Source: DALYLB01 sp046154695 (GTDB lineage: Bacteria; Acidobacteriota; Blastocatellia; RBC074). Taken from it: a stretch of 39,693 nucleotides of DNA. The notes beneath the pieces were generated by a model. It was not told where the DNA came from. It saw only the letters and a program-made list of their open reading frames with translations, and ran no database searches. This document shows, piece after piece, positions 7,882 to 15,557 of this stretch. Position 1 is the stretch's first letter, and each line of letters begins with the position of its first letter. The stretch lies in the NCBI GenBank assembly GCA_046154695.1, contig JBJXFI010000094.1:1-39693 (forward strand), written 5' to 3'. The position numbers and the translations under genes are program-made.

Positions 7882-7979
7882 TTCAATGCCTCCGCCCCTC
7901 CATCGAGGCGGAACCCCGAACCCTGCCTGAGGAGTCGCTCATGTCTTGTAGCGGCGCCCGGAAACAATGAAAAGCATGG

Positions 7980-8005
7980 CGGCACAAGCTGGACAGCTTG
8001 TGCCG
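7980..8005. repeat. 26-bp palindrome, copy 1
   Basis: CGGCACAAGCT is followed by the loop GGAC and the exact complement AGCTTGTGCCG, giving a perfect 11-bp stem. A near-identical copy lies 119 bp downstream (8099-8124). It looks like a dispersed REP-type intergenic palindrome between tRNA-Val and the CBM9-like gene. Confidence 0.8.
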
Positions 8006-8098
8006 AGTGTGAGAGCGGGCGTGAAGAGTCCGGCGGGTCGCGCGCCGGAAGTGGTCTCGTTCGAGGCCCGGTCATTTTCTGAGAGTGTCTGGCGTATG

Positions 8099-8124
8099 CG
8101 GCACAAACTGGACAGCTTGTGCCA
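8099..8124. repeat. 26-bp palindrome, copy 2
   Basis: Second copy of the palindrome at 7980-8005, in the same orientation. It differs in the left arm (CGGCACAAACT), giving one mismatched pair, and at the last base. It is followed by CTTTTT and ends 8 bp before the chosen start of the CBM9-like gene. An open frame continuing upstream through both copies (from 7967) is therefore probably not the true N-terminus. Confidence 0.75.
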
Positions 8125-8131
8125 CTTTTTC

Positions 8132-8773
8132 ATGGAGATGCGGATGGAGATTCTGGCCGCGTTCGATCCGGCGGCGGCGCTTACGGCCGATTTTTCCACC
8201 GGCCCGTGGGCGAATGCGCCCACGGTATCGATCGATCGGGACTGGGGGGGCGCCCCGGCGCCGGAGGCGCTGCGCACTGCGGTGCGCGTGCTGTGGAGCG
8301 AGGCGGAGATCATCTTCGGATTCGAATGCGCGTACGCGGAGCTGGATGTGGATGAGGTCTTCGATCCGGCCGAGGAACGCCATGCGCTGTGGGATCGGGA
8401 CGTTTGCGAGGCGTTCATTCAGTCGCCGATCGAGCCCCACGAGAAGAGCTATCGCGAGTTCGAGGTGGCGCCGACGGGGCAATGGTGTGATTTGCTCATC
8501 GATCGTGCGCGAATGCTCCAGGACTGGGAATGGAAGAGCGGGATGCGCACGGCGGCTGGGATTCGGGCGGAGGAGCGAGTCTTCCGCGCGTCGATGGCGA
8601 TTCCGTTCGAGGCGTTCGGCTGCCGCCCGGCGGCCGGCGAGCAGTGGCGGGCGAACCTCTTTCGCATCGGCCGCGTCAACGGAGAGCGGCGGTATCTGGC
8701 CTTTTCGCCGACCCTCACCGAGGCCCCCAGCTTTCACGTGCCGGAACGATTCGTGAATCTGCGATTCGTATGA
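8132..8773 (+). CDS. carbohydrate-binding family 9-like domain protein
   Basis: About 213 aa forming a single CBM9-like beta-sandwich. Recognisable parts are the opening ANAPTVSIDRDWGG, the strand VRVLWSEAEIIFGFEC, the acidic WDRDVCEAFI segment typical of the family's metal or ligand region, YREFEVAPTGQW, FRASMAIPFEAFG, WRANLFRIGR, and the closing AFSPTLTEAPSFHVPERF. There is no signal peptide in this reading. ATG 8132 is chosen because upstream sequence is repeat DNA; ATG 8138 or 8144 would also fit. It may bind a sugar or act as a stand-alone cytoplasmic protein of unknown role. It converges on the anion transporter gene with 7 bp between stops. Confidence 0.8.
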   Translation: MEMRMEILAAFDPAAALTADFSTGPWANAPTVSIDRDWGGAPAPEALRTAVRVLWSEAEIIFGFECAYAELDVDEVFDPAEERHALWDRDVCEAFIQSPIEPHEKSYREFEVAPTGQWCDLLIDRARMLQDWEWKSGMRTAAGIRAEERVFRASMAIPFEAFGCRPAAGEQWRANLFRIGRVNGERRYLAFSPTLTEAPSFHVPERFVNLRFV

Positions 8774-8780
8774 GGCGCGA

Positions 8781-10310
8781 TCACCACCAGCCGAGGATCT
8801 TCCACCAGATCATCCCGACCACCGCCCATACGAGAATGTTTGGGAGGGAGGCGATCGCCCCCAACTGCCACCATTTCTGCTGCGACACATAGCCCGCGCC
8901 GAAAAAGATCGGACCCGGGGTCGTTCCGTAATGGGTCAGCCCCGCCGAGAGATTGGAGAAATAGGCGAGCAGGGCCACGGCCAGAAACGAGGGCGCGCCG
9001 GCCGAGATGACGACGATCAGAAACGGCGTGTACATCGCCAGCGCGTGCGCGGAGATGCTCGCGAAGGCATAATGTGCGTAAAAATAGACCAGGGCCAGCA
9101 GCGCCAGCGCCGCGCCCCACTTCCAGCCCCCGGTGAAGCCGGCCGCCGCCTCGGCGAAGCGCTTCGTAATGCCGGTCTCGCCGAGCGCTTCCGCCATGCG
9201 AACCATTCCGCCATACCAGATGAAGACATCCCATGCCGCGTGGTCCGAGATGGCGTCCGCCCATTCGATCACCCGGAAGACCAGCAGCAGGCCGATGCCG
9301 ACGAGCGCCACGACGGTGTAATCGATGTTGTGCAGGCGGCTGGTCGTCGACCACATCAAGGCGACGAAGACGAAGATGCAGAGCATCAGGCGCTCTTTCC
9401 AGCTCGTCCGGCCCATCTTCTCCAGCTCATTGCGGGCGAAGTCGGCCGCCCCGGGCGTATGCGTGACGCCGGGCGGATAGAGCCGATACAGCAGCGGCGG
9501 CGTGACCGCCAGACAGACCAGGCTCGGCACGATCGCGCCGAGCAGCCATGTCGGGTAGTTCAGGTCGATCCCCGCCGTCTGTTTCCCGAACTTCTGGATC
9601 AGCAGGTTGCCCGCCTGGCCCGTCAGGAAAGTCGCGCAGATGATCACTTCGCACTGATACACGAAGCTCATCAGAAACGAGCCGAGCCGCGCGGCCGTTG
9701 GGCCCGGTTTCGAGTCGTAGGCTTCAGCGACGCTCTTCGTGATCGGGAAGATGATTCCACCGGAGCGGGCTCCGTTCGAGGGAATGACCGAGGCCAGCAG
9801 AAAATCGGTCGCCACCAGCGCGTATCCCAATCCCAGCGAGCGATGCCCGATCCTGCGAATGAAGAGCATCGCGATCCGCCGTCCCAGCCCCGTCTTGATC
9901 ATCCCCATCGACATAAAGAAGGCCGCCAGCACCAGCCAGACCACCGGGTCGGCATATCCGCCCAGCGTCGATTTCAGCCGCAGGGTCTCGACCGCCTTCC
10001 AGTCCGGCATCGCCGGATCGGTGACGGTTCGGATCGCCGCTTCGCTCAGGGGCATCGACCGGGTGATCGCGAGCGCCGCAATCCCGAGCAGCACCATCGC
10101 GCCGCTCGGAACCGGCCGCACGATCGATCCGACGATCGTCGCAATGAAGATCGCCAGCAGCCGCCACGATTGCGGCGTGATCCCCTCCGGCATCGGCGCC
10201 AGATAGACCGCGAATCCCGCTCCCACGACGATCAACCATTTCAGGATCCGGGTCCCACCGCTCTCCGTCTCCCGTTTCTCTGTTGTGATGGGCTCTCTGG
10301 CTTTCTCCAT
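8781..10310 (-). CDS. DASS (SLC13) family divalent anion transporter
   Basis: A 509-aa integral membrane protein with roughly 11-13 hydrophobic helices. It belongs to the divalent anion:Na+ symporter family, close to the CitT/TtdT/2-oxoglutarate-malate translocator branch. Supporting motifs are VIPSNGARSGGIIFPITKS (the SNT-type substrate/Na+ motif in the first half), GQAGNLLIQKFG, and a second-half repeat region around SNLSAGLTHYGTTPGPIFF. The likely cargo is a di- or tricarboxylate such as malate, citrate, tartrate or 2-oxoglutarate; the sequence does not settle which. There is no catabolic operon next to it. The upstream gap of about 340 bp separates it from the divergent M48 protease gene. 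Confidence 0.88.
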   Translation of the reverse strand: MEKAREPITTEKRETESGGTRILKWLIVVGAGFAVYLAPMPEGITPQSWRLLAIFIATIVGSIVRPVPSGAMVLLGIAALAITRSMPLSEAAIRTVTDPAMPDWKAVETLRLKSTLGGYADPVVWLVLAAFFMSMGMIKTGLGRRIAMLFIRRIGHRSLGLGYALVATDFLLASVIPSNGARSGGIIFPITKSVAEAYDSKPGPTAARLGSFLMSFVYQCEVIICATFLTGQAGNLLIQKFGKQTAGIDLNYPTWLLGAIVPSLVCLAVTPPLLYRLYPPGVTHTPGAADFARNELEKMGRTSWKERLMLCIFVFVALMWSTTSRLHNIDYTVVALVGIGLLLVFRVIEWADAISDHAAWDVFIWYGGMVRMAEALGETGITKRFAEAAAGFTGGWKWGAALALLALVYFYAHYAFASISAHALAMYTPFLIVVISAGAPSFLAVALLAYFSNLSAGLTHYGTTPGPIFFGAGYVSQQKWWQLGAIASLPNILVWAVVGMIWWKILGWW

Positions 10311-10652
10311 GTGCGTTCAGGACCGTCCAGCCGACAAGCCGATCGCTCGTCGCGCAAGGGGATATACACTCAATTGCCGGTGTTCGTTGACGAATTTTGC
10401 AGGATTTCACGGCTGCGTCGTTCTATCAACGCGCCGTTTTGAATGAGCGCGCGGATACTAGCACCCGGCATTCCGGGTCACAAGGTCGCGCCGAGAGAGT
10501 TGGGCGGCAAGGGAACGCCGGTAAAATAAAGATCATTTAACGAAAATAATTGTCAACCTGAGTGTCTCAGCGCACGTCTAAGGCGGCGCCGTTGGATTAT
10601 ACTTTGCGCGGGAAGAAAACAATTGCCGGAAGAATCAGGCAGGGGGGAAGCG
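10311..10652. other. divergent intergenic region between DASS transporter and M48 protease genes
   Basis: No gene or tRNA is seen. A TATACT (10598-10603) lies 50 bp before the protease ATG and could be a -10 element, but no good -35 is visible at the right spacing. An AT-rich patch (about 10525-10558) stands out. Promoters for both flanking genes must lie here. Confidence 0.4.
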
Positions 10653-11873
10653 ATGAGAACGAATCTATTGAAACAAGCGGCAGCGGTTGTGTTGTCCGCG
10701 TCCCTGATGGGAGGCGGCGCGTTCGCGCAGGATTCCACGCAGAGCGGGAAGGGTGGCGACGCCAAAACGAATCTCAAACCGCTCGACGACAAAAACGATC
10801 CGACGCTGATCGGGAAACGGGACATCAACAAGGGCAATCTCGCCTTCTACTCGCTCGACAAGGAAGTCGCGCTCGGGCGTCAGATGGCGGCCGAGGTCGA
10901 TCGGGAATCGCGAATCATCGACGATCCGCTCGTGGCGGAGTATGTCAATCGAGTCGCGCAGAACATCGTGCTCCATTCCGATGCCAAGGTCCCGTTCACG
11001 GTCAAGGTCATCGATGCGGAGGACGTCAATGCGTTCGCCTTGCCGGGCGGGTTTCTGTACGTCAATCGCGGGCTGGTCGAAGCCGCGGATAACGAGGCGG
11101 AGGTCGCCGGCGTCCTGGCGCACGAGATCGCGCACGTCGCCGCGCGCCACGGAATCGAGCAGGCGTCGAAGGGGCAGCTTCTCAACTATGCCTCGATCCC
11201 GTTGATCTTCCTCGGCGGATTGGGCGGTTTTCTCATTCAACAGGCGGCGGGGCTGGCGGTTCCGCTGACCTTCCTGAAGTTCTCGCGAGGGGCCGAGAAA
11301 GAGGCCGACCGGCTGGGCGCGCAGTATATGTGGGCGTCGGGCTACGATCCGAACGCGCTGATCTCCTTCTTCGAGAAGTTGCAGGCGAAAGACAAAAAGA
11401 AGCCGGGAACCCTGGCCAAGATCTTCAGCACGCATCCGATGACGGGAGATCGAATCACGGAGGTCCGCGAACTGATCGACCGGTTCCCGGATCGCGGTGA
11501 ATATCAGATCAGCACCTCCGAGTTCGGGCAGGTGAAGTCGCGATTGACGGCCACGGGCACGGCCAGCCGCCGGAGCGCGCGCGAAGCCGAAGACCGCCGG
11601 CCGACGCTCAAGCGCCGCCCGAAGACCGCCGACGACGATCCCGCCGCCGGCGAGTCCGAGACGCCCGATCGTCCGACGCTCCGGCGGCGCGACGGAGAGC
11701 CCGCTTCTTCGGGCTCTTCCGGCGAATCCACGGGAAGCTCCGAATCCGAATCCGGCCGCCCGGTTCTCAAACGCGGCCCCGGCTCCTCCGCCGAGCCCGC
11801 ACCGCAGACCAAGCCGCCCGCCTCAACCGAGGACGGGCGCCCGGTGCTCAAACGCGGCGCCGATTCAAACTGA
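10653..11873 (+). CDS. exported M48-family zinc metalloprotease with RPxLKRR-repeat tail
   Basis: A 406-aa exported metalloprotease. ATG 10653 is preceded by AGGGGGGAAG and gives a signal peptide ending in GGGAFAQ. The zinc-binding HEIAH lies at 157-161 within VLAHEIAHVAARHG, and the downstream glutamate ligand is in GAEKEADRLGAQYM, as in the M48/BepA-LoiP type. The protease domain ends near residue 300 (STHPMTGDRITEVREL). About 95 residues of charged, low-complexity tail follow, with four copies of a motif RP(T/V)L(K/R)R(R/G). It probably acts in the periplasm on misfolded outer-membrane proteins (family inference). Such LKRR-repeat tails are a feature I associate with acidobacterial homologues. 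Confidence 0.9.
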   Translation: MRTNLLKQAAAVVLSASLMGGGAFAQDSTQSGKGGDAKTNLKPLDDKNDPTLIGKRDINKGNLAFYSLDKEVALGRQMAAEVDRESRIIDDPLVAEYVNRVAQNIVLHSDAKVPFTVKVIDAEDVNAFALPGGFLYVNRGLVEAADNEAEVAGVLAHEIAHVAARHGIEQASKGQLLNYASIPLIFLGGLGGFLIQQAAGLAVPLTFLKFSRGAEKEADRLGAQYMWASGYDPNALISFFEKLQAKDKKKPGTLAKIFSTHPMTGDRITEVRELIDRFPDRGEYQISTSEFGQVKSRLTATGTASRRSAREAEDRRPTLKRRPKTADDDPAAGESETPDRPTLRRRDGEPASSGSSGESTGSSESESGRPVLKRGPGSSAEPAPQTKPPASTEDGRPVLKRGADSN

Positions 11874-11898
11874 TCAAACCCACAAACATTGGGTTCAT

Positions 11899-11958
11899 GC
11901 GAAAACGCGAAAAAGGGAGTGGCACTGTCTTCGCTTCTCTCCTTTTTCGCGTTTTCGC
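11899..11958. repeat. phrase-repeat palindrome (GCGAAAAC phrase) between convergent genes
   Basis: The left arm GCGAAAACGCGAAAAAGG (11899-11916, extending to GGGAG at 11919) pairs with CTCCTTTTTCGCGTTTTCGC (11939-11958): 18 bp perfect plus GAG/CTC with one bulge and a 19-nt loop. The phrase GCGAAAA is repeated twice per arm. It sits between the convergent M48 protease and TPR genes and could end transcription in either direction, though the T-tracts are inside the stem rather than after it. Confidence 0.85.
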
Positions 11959-12005
11959 GTTTTCACCGTGAGGCGCTCCTCGGGGAGTGAGCCGGGGCCG
12001 TTGAG

Positions 12006-13670
12006 CTACCGCGCGCGGGCCTGCCCGGCGAACTCCCGGGCTTCGCGAAGTTCGGATAGATTCGGGTCGGCCTCCGCCCAGATGCCGAGCAGTTTTGCGT
12101 ACCTCTCCATCGCCAGGGCTTTGTCGCCCTCCCGGGCGGCCGCGCGCGCCGCGCCGAGCAGCGACCGCGCCCGATTGGGTTGGCGGGAAAGCGCCGTGGC
12201 GAATTGCGTCGCCGCTTCTTTGGGTTTGCCCGCGGCGAGCAGGATTTCTCCGAAGAGCTCGTGAGAGGGTTTGATCAGCGACGGCGGACCGGAGGGCGGA
12301 GACATCTCCTCTTCCAGTTGCGTGGCGCGCTTCATCGCGGAGATCGCCTCGTCGAAATTCTTCTTCGCCGCGGCGATCAGCGCGGCGATCTCCAGCTCGC
12401 GAATCTCCAGCAACTTTGCTCCGTAAGCGTCGCTGCCCTGGCCGCGATTCGCCCGCATCTCGGCGAGCAAGGCCTCGGCGTTCGGAGCGCCTGTGCTCGC
12501 GGCGGCCAACGCCCGCACGAAGAGCGGCAGCGACATTCCGCGCCGCGAGTTCGGGACCATCGTCTGGGCGGCGGCGGGCTTCGGCGCGGCGGCGGGGGCG
12601 GCTCCGTGCGAGGCGTGGCTGGAATGATCGTCGCCGGCGGCCTGCGCGGGCGGCGAATCGAAGAGCTTCCCGGCCAGCTCCCATCGCTGCGACTCGACAA
12701 TGTAGGCGGCGACCGTGTCGTCGTACCAGCGAACGCTCTCGCGCCCGTGATCCTTCATCGTCCGTCGCAGGAAGTCGATCCGCCCCTCGGCGCCGCTGTA
12801 TCGGCCCTGCTGGCAGTAGACGTAGGTCAGCCAGTGGTTGCTGTGATAATCGCGCAGGTTGAGCGCGAGACGCTTGCTCTTCACCCAGTCGTCAGAAACT
12901 TTCCAAGCCACTTCGTTCGAGGCGGCCGCTTCCGCCCACATTCCCAGTTGCAGAAAGATATGCGACGGCATGTGGCGCGCATGGCTGGCGGCGGGCGCGA
13001 TTTGCGCATACCGAAACGCCGCGGGCAGGGCGAGAATCGCGTGTTCGGGATCGTCGAAGGCGTGGATGACGAAATGGGCCGCGCCGGGATGATTCGGATT
13101 CTTCTGATAGACCTCCAGCGCAACCGCGCCGGCCTTCATCTGGCGGGCAAAGCCCTTCTCGCCGGGCCGCACCGTCCCGAGCAGGGAGAGCGCATAAAAG
13201 GTGGCGATCTCGAGATTGTCCGGATGATCGCGATGCATCTTTTCCATCGCCGCGGCATAGGCAAGATCCCGCGTGAGTTTATCCCCCTCCCCATAGAGCA
13301 CGCACGCGGCCTCGATGAAGGCGCGTTCGTGCGGCAAGAGCCTGGAGGTGTCCTTGATCCTCGCCAGCGCGCGGCGCGCCGGCTCGGCGTCCTGCTGAAG
13401 CCAGATCGGATGATTGTAGGTCATCGCTTCGCCCCAGTGTCCCATCGCGAAATCGGGATCGATCTTCGTGGATTCCTGGAACGCTTCGAGCGCCTCCTCG
13501 TACCAGAACGAGTGCATCGCCGCGACGCCGCGCAGGAACGCGGCTTGCGACTCGGCCGAGCCCGAGGTCGGAAAATCGATCGAACCGAGCCGCGGGTTTT
13601 GCGCAAGCGCCGCGACGATCAGAAGTGCGACGATCGGAAGAACGAGAATTAGGGATTTGCAAAAGCGCAT
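12006..13670 (-). CDS. exported TPR-repeat protein
   Basis: A 554-aa protein starting MRFCKSLILVLPIVALLIVAALAQ, a signal peptide, with GGAGG seven bases before ATG 13670. The body is helical with TPR-type pairs: AAFLRGVAAMHSFWYEEALEAF near residues 44-65, then ATQFATALSRQPNRARSLLGAARAA and ALAMERYAKLLGIWAEA in the C-terminal part. A long central section with conserved-looking HFVIHAFDDPEHAILALPAA and SHARHMPSHIFLQLGMW may include metal-binding histidines. A histidine- and alanine-rich linker (DDHSSHASHGAAPAAA) divides the halves. It is likely a periplasmic or surface protein; partner and function are unknown. Confidence 0.82.
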   Translation of the reverse strand: MRFCKSLILVLPIVALLIVAALAQNPRLGSIDFPTSGSAESQAAFLRGVAAMHSFWYEEALEAFQESTKIDPDFAMGHWGEAMTYNHPIWLQQDAEPARRALARIKDTSRLLPHERAFIEAACVLYGEGDKLTRDLAYAAAMEKMHRDHPDNLEIATFYALSLLGTVRPGEKGFARQMKAGAVALEVYQKNPNHPGAAHFVIHAFDDPEHAILALPAAFRYAQIAPAASHARHMPSHIFLQLGMWAEAAASNEVAWKVSDDWVKSKRLALNLRDYHSNHWLTYVYCQQGRYSGAEGRIDFLRRTMKDHGRESVRWYDDTVAAYIVESQRWELAGKLFDSPPAQAAGDDHSSHASHGAAPAAAPKPAAAQTMVPNSRRGMSLPLFVRALAAASTGAPNAEALLAEMRANRGQGSDAYGAKLLEIRELEIAALIAAAKKNFDEAISAMKRATQLEEEMSPPSGPPSLIKPSHELFGEILLAAGKPKEAATQFATALSRQPNRARSLLGAARAAAREGDKALAMERYAKLLGIWAEADPNLSELREAREFAGQARAR

Positions 13671-13817
13671 GGAAACCTCCACTGTGAGTAATGTTGACCG
13701 GGATATTCTGTTTGACGGTTCGCGAATGATAGGCGAGGGGAAGGAAACTCAAAGCGCGGCGCCGTGAGTTTCCCCCACCTCGCGATTGCCTGCGACGCCA
13801 CGCGCGGCGTTCACTCC

Positions 13818-14873
13818 CTACCTTCCCGCCAGCTTCGCCGCGCCGATGACGGCGGCCTTTTCGCCCAACACGGCGCTGAGAATCTTGCAGGGGCGCGCGG
13901 CATATGGCAGGGCCCAGCGTCGCGCCTCGTCGCGGATCAGGTCGAGATGGGGGCGGAGCATGGCGCCGAATTCACCGCCGATGAGGACGGTTTCGGGATT
14001 GAGAATCGAGATCAGGTTGGCGATGCCACGGCCGATCCAGCGGCAGGTCTCATCGACGGCGCGGAGGGCGAGATCGTCGCCGGCCGCCGCGGAGCGAAGG
14101 ACCATGGCGGCATCGACCGCGGTTGGATCGGTCTTGATCAGGCCGGCGAGCATGGAATCGACGATACCGCCCCATTGTTCAATGGCATGCCGGGGAAGGG
14201 CGTGAATGGTCGCCTCCGTCGCCAGGCACCCCGTGGATTCATACTCGTTCTTGAACTCTTCACGGACGGCCAGCCAGCCGGCCGCGGCGGCGAATCCGGC
14301 CGCGCCGGGAAGCGCCCGGCCATCGGCGAGGATGCCGGCTTCGACCTTTTCATCGATTGCGAGGTAGACGACGTTTTGTTTGCCGCGCGCGGCGCCGGTC
14401 CATGATTCGCCCGCTGCGATCGCGGTGTTGCGCGCGCAGATCGTCATGGCCGGATGGCTCGACTCGGCGGGGACCGCCCGCCCGCGCCGTTCACTCGGCG
14501 CCTGCCGAATATCGTGGCCCGCCTCGTCGAGCGCGTCTTCGATCGATTTCAGAAGCGGGACCCGCGTCCAGCCTCGCAGCCCGTGGAGCGAGACCCGGCC
14601 CGTCGGCGGATCCACCAGCCCCGCGACGCAGACGCCCGCGCCCTCAATCGGGTGCGAGGTTCGCTCAACGCATGATCCGAGTTCGAGAATCAGGCCGGCG
14701 ACCGCCCCGATCGCCGCCCGCGTCGTGCGCGTTGGCATCGGAATGGTCCGGTCGGCCACGATCCGGCCGGCATCGTTGACCAGCGCCGCGCGGATCTTCG
14801 CGGCGTCGATATCAATGCCGATGACCAGCGGCGAGGGCGCGGTCGGCGTCGGGCGGGCAGGATTCTCTTTCAC
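13818..14873 (-). CDS. ROK-family protein with degenerate catalytic motifs
   Basis: A 351-aa ROK-fold protein. The start is GTG 14873 with GAGGA seven bases upstream; the longer reading to 15023 runs through a structured repeat and is rejected. Family features kept are GIDIDAAKIRAALVND (19-34), GVCVAGLVDPPTGRV, and the C-terminal LNPETVLIGGEFG. Key functional motifs are altered. The phosphate loop GGT reads DAA. The ENDANAA segment reads CARNTAI (146-152), with Arg where the catalytic Asp should be. TGxGGG reads DEKVEAG. The zinc CxCGxxGCxE motif is reduced to ESTGCLATEA. There is no N-terminal HTH. Sugar kinase activity is doubtful; a sensory or structural role is possible. Confidence 0.82.
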   Translation of the reverse strand: MKENPARPTPTAPSPLVIGIDIDAAKIRAALVNDAGRIVADRTIPMPTRTTRAAIGAVAGLILELGSCVERTSHPIEGAGVCVAGLVDPPTGRVSLHGLRGWTRVPLLKSIEDALDEAGHDIRQAPSERRGRAVPAESSHPAMTICARNTAIAAGESWTGAARGKQNVVYLAIDEKVEAGILADGRALPGAAGFAAAAGWLAVREEFKNEYESTGCLATEATIHALPRHAIEQWGGIVDSMLAGLIKTDPTAVDAAMVLRSAAAGDDLALRAVDETCRWIGRGIANLISILNPETVLIGGEFGAMLRPHLDLIRDEARRWALPYAARPCKILSAVLGEKAAVIGAAKLAGR

Positions 14874-14891
14874 GATGGTTTCCTCGGATAT

Positions 14892-14965
14892 CGTTTGAAG
14901 TTCCGCCTTCAGGCGGCCCGCTTCCCGGCGAGAGGCCGTCCGCCCAAGGGCGGAACTCCAAACGG
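14892..14965. repeat. three-way-junction repeat, copy 1
   Basis: The outer stem CGTTTGAAGTTCCGCC pairs with GGCGGAACTCCAAACG (15 of 16). Inside are two hairpins, CCGCC-TTCA-GGCGG and CCGCCC-AA-GGGCGG, which partly share bases with the outer stem, so alternative foldings exist. The same layout recurs at 36116-36186. Here it lies between the ROK gene start and the FKBP promoter. Confidence 0.8.
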
Positions 14966-14976
14966 AATAATCATTT

Positions 14977-15005
14977 TTGACCATAACAACAAGGGTGGCT
15001 ATTAT
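14977..15005 (+). promoter_or_regulatory. sigma-70-type promoter of the FKBP lipoprotein gene
   Basis: TTGACC (14977-14982), a 17-bp spacer and TATTAT (15000-15005) make a near-consensus promoter. The predicted transcript start is about 15012, 40 bases before ATG 15053. It lies immediately beside the three-way-junction repeat. Confidence 0.75.
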
Positions 15006-15052
15006 ACCCGGCGTTTCACACAACCAAATAGATCAAGATGGGAGACCACATC

Positions 15053-15550
15053 ATGCATCGATTGCGCTTCGCATTCCTCTTCGTCCTTTTCACGTTGCCG
15101 GCATGCGGCAAAGAGGGCGCGGTGAGCCAGGCCCCGCCGTCGCCGTCGCCGACGACAGCGGCCTCGCCCTCTCCGCCTGCCGGGAGCGGCGAGATCAAGA
15201 CGGTCGCATCCGGATTGCAATACCAGGATCTCGTCGTCGGGTCCGGGAACCGGCCCGGCTTCAACCAGCCGGTGCGCATCGCCTATGTCGGGAAACTGAC
15301 GAGCGGAGCGACCTTCGACAAGGGCGTGGACTCATTCAAACTGGGCATCGGAGAAGTCATCAAGGGCTGGGACCAGGGCATCGCGGGCGGCGGCGGCGTC
15401 GAGGCCATGCGCGAGGGCGGGCGGCGCAAACTGATCATCCCGCCCAAACTCGGCTACGGCGATCAGATCATGGGCACCATTCCCGCCAATTCGACGCTCA
15501 TCTTCGAGGTCGAGGTCCTGCGGGTCGAGAAGCCGGCTTTCGGCCGCTGA
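15053..15550 (+). CDS. FKBP-type peptidyl-prolyl isomerase, lipoprotein
   Basis: A 165-aa lipoprotein. The signal MHRLRFAFLFVLFTLPAC has a lipobox LPAC with C18 as the lipidation site, followed by a Ser/Pro linker (residues about 27-45). The FKBP domain occupies the rest: ASGLQYQDLVVGSG, VRIAYVGKL, FDKGVDSFKLGIGEVIKGWD, GGRRKLIIPPKLGYGD, IPANSTLIFEVEVLRV. The hydrophobic pocket residues (Y, F, D, V-I, W, Y, F) of active FKBPs appear present. It should isomerise Xaa-Pro bonds and assist folding in the cell envelope. ATG 15053 is chosen for the signal peptide; an in-frame ATG at 15038 is less likely. It has its own promoter. Confidence 0.93.
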   Translation: MHRLRFAFLFVLFTLPACGKEGAVSQAPPSPSPTTAASPSPPAGSGEIKTVASGLQYQDLVVGSGNRPGFNQPVRIAYVGKLTSGATFDKGVDSFKLGIGEVIKGWDQGIAGGGGVEAMREGGRRKLIIPPKLGYGDQIMGTIPANSTLIFEVEVLRVEKPAFGR

Positions 15551-15557
15551 CCTTTCC

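Noticed and set aside
7882..7912. Terminator after tRNA-Val
   Set aside because: A short CCGCC/GGCGG hairpin exists but there is no T-run, so it does not meet the criteria.
7967..8131. N-terminal extension of the CBM9-like protein
   Set aside because: The extension is encoded by two copies of a palindromic repeat and has no signal peptide or conserved sequence.
8931..10442. 503-residue plus-strand open frame opposite the DASS transporter
   Set aside because: Low-complexity Arg/Gln/Asp/His-rich translation with no family pattern; the minus strand is a clear membrane transporter.
14874..15023. N-terminal extension of the ROK protein
   Set aside because: It translates the three-way-junction repeat; GTG 14873 has a good GAGGA site at the right distance.
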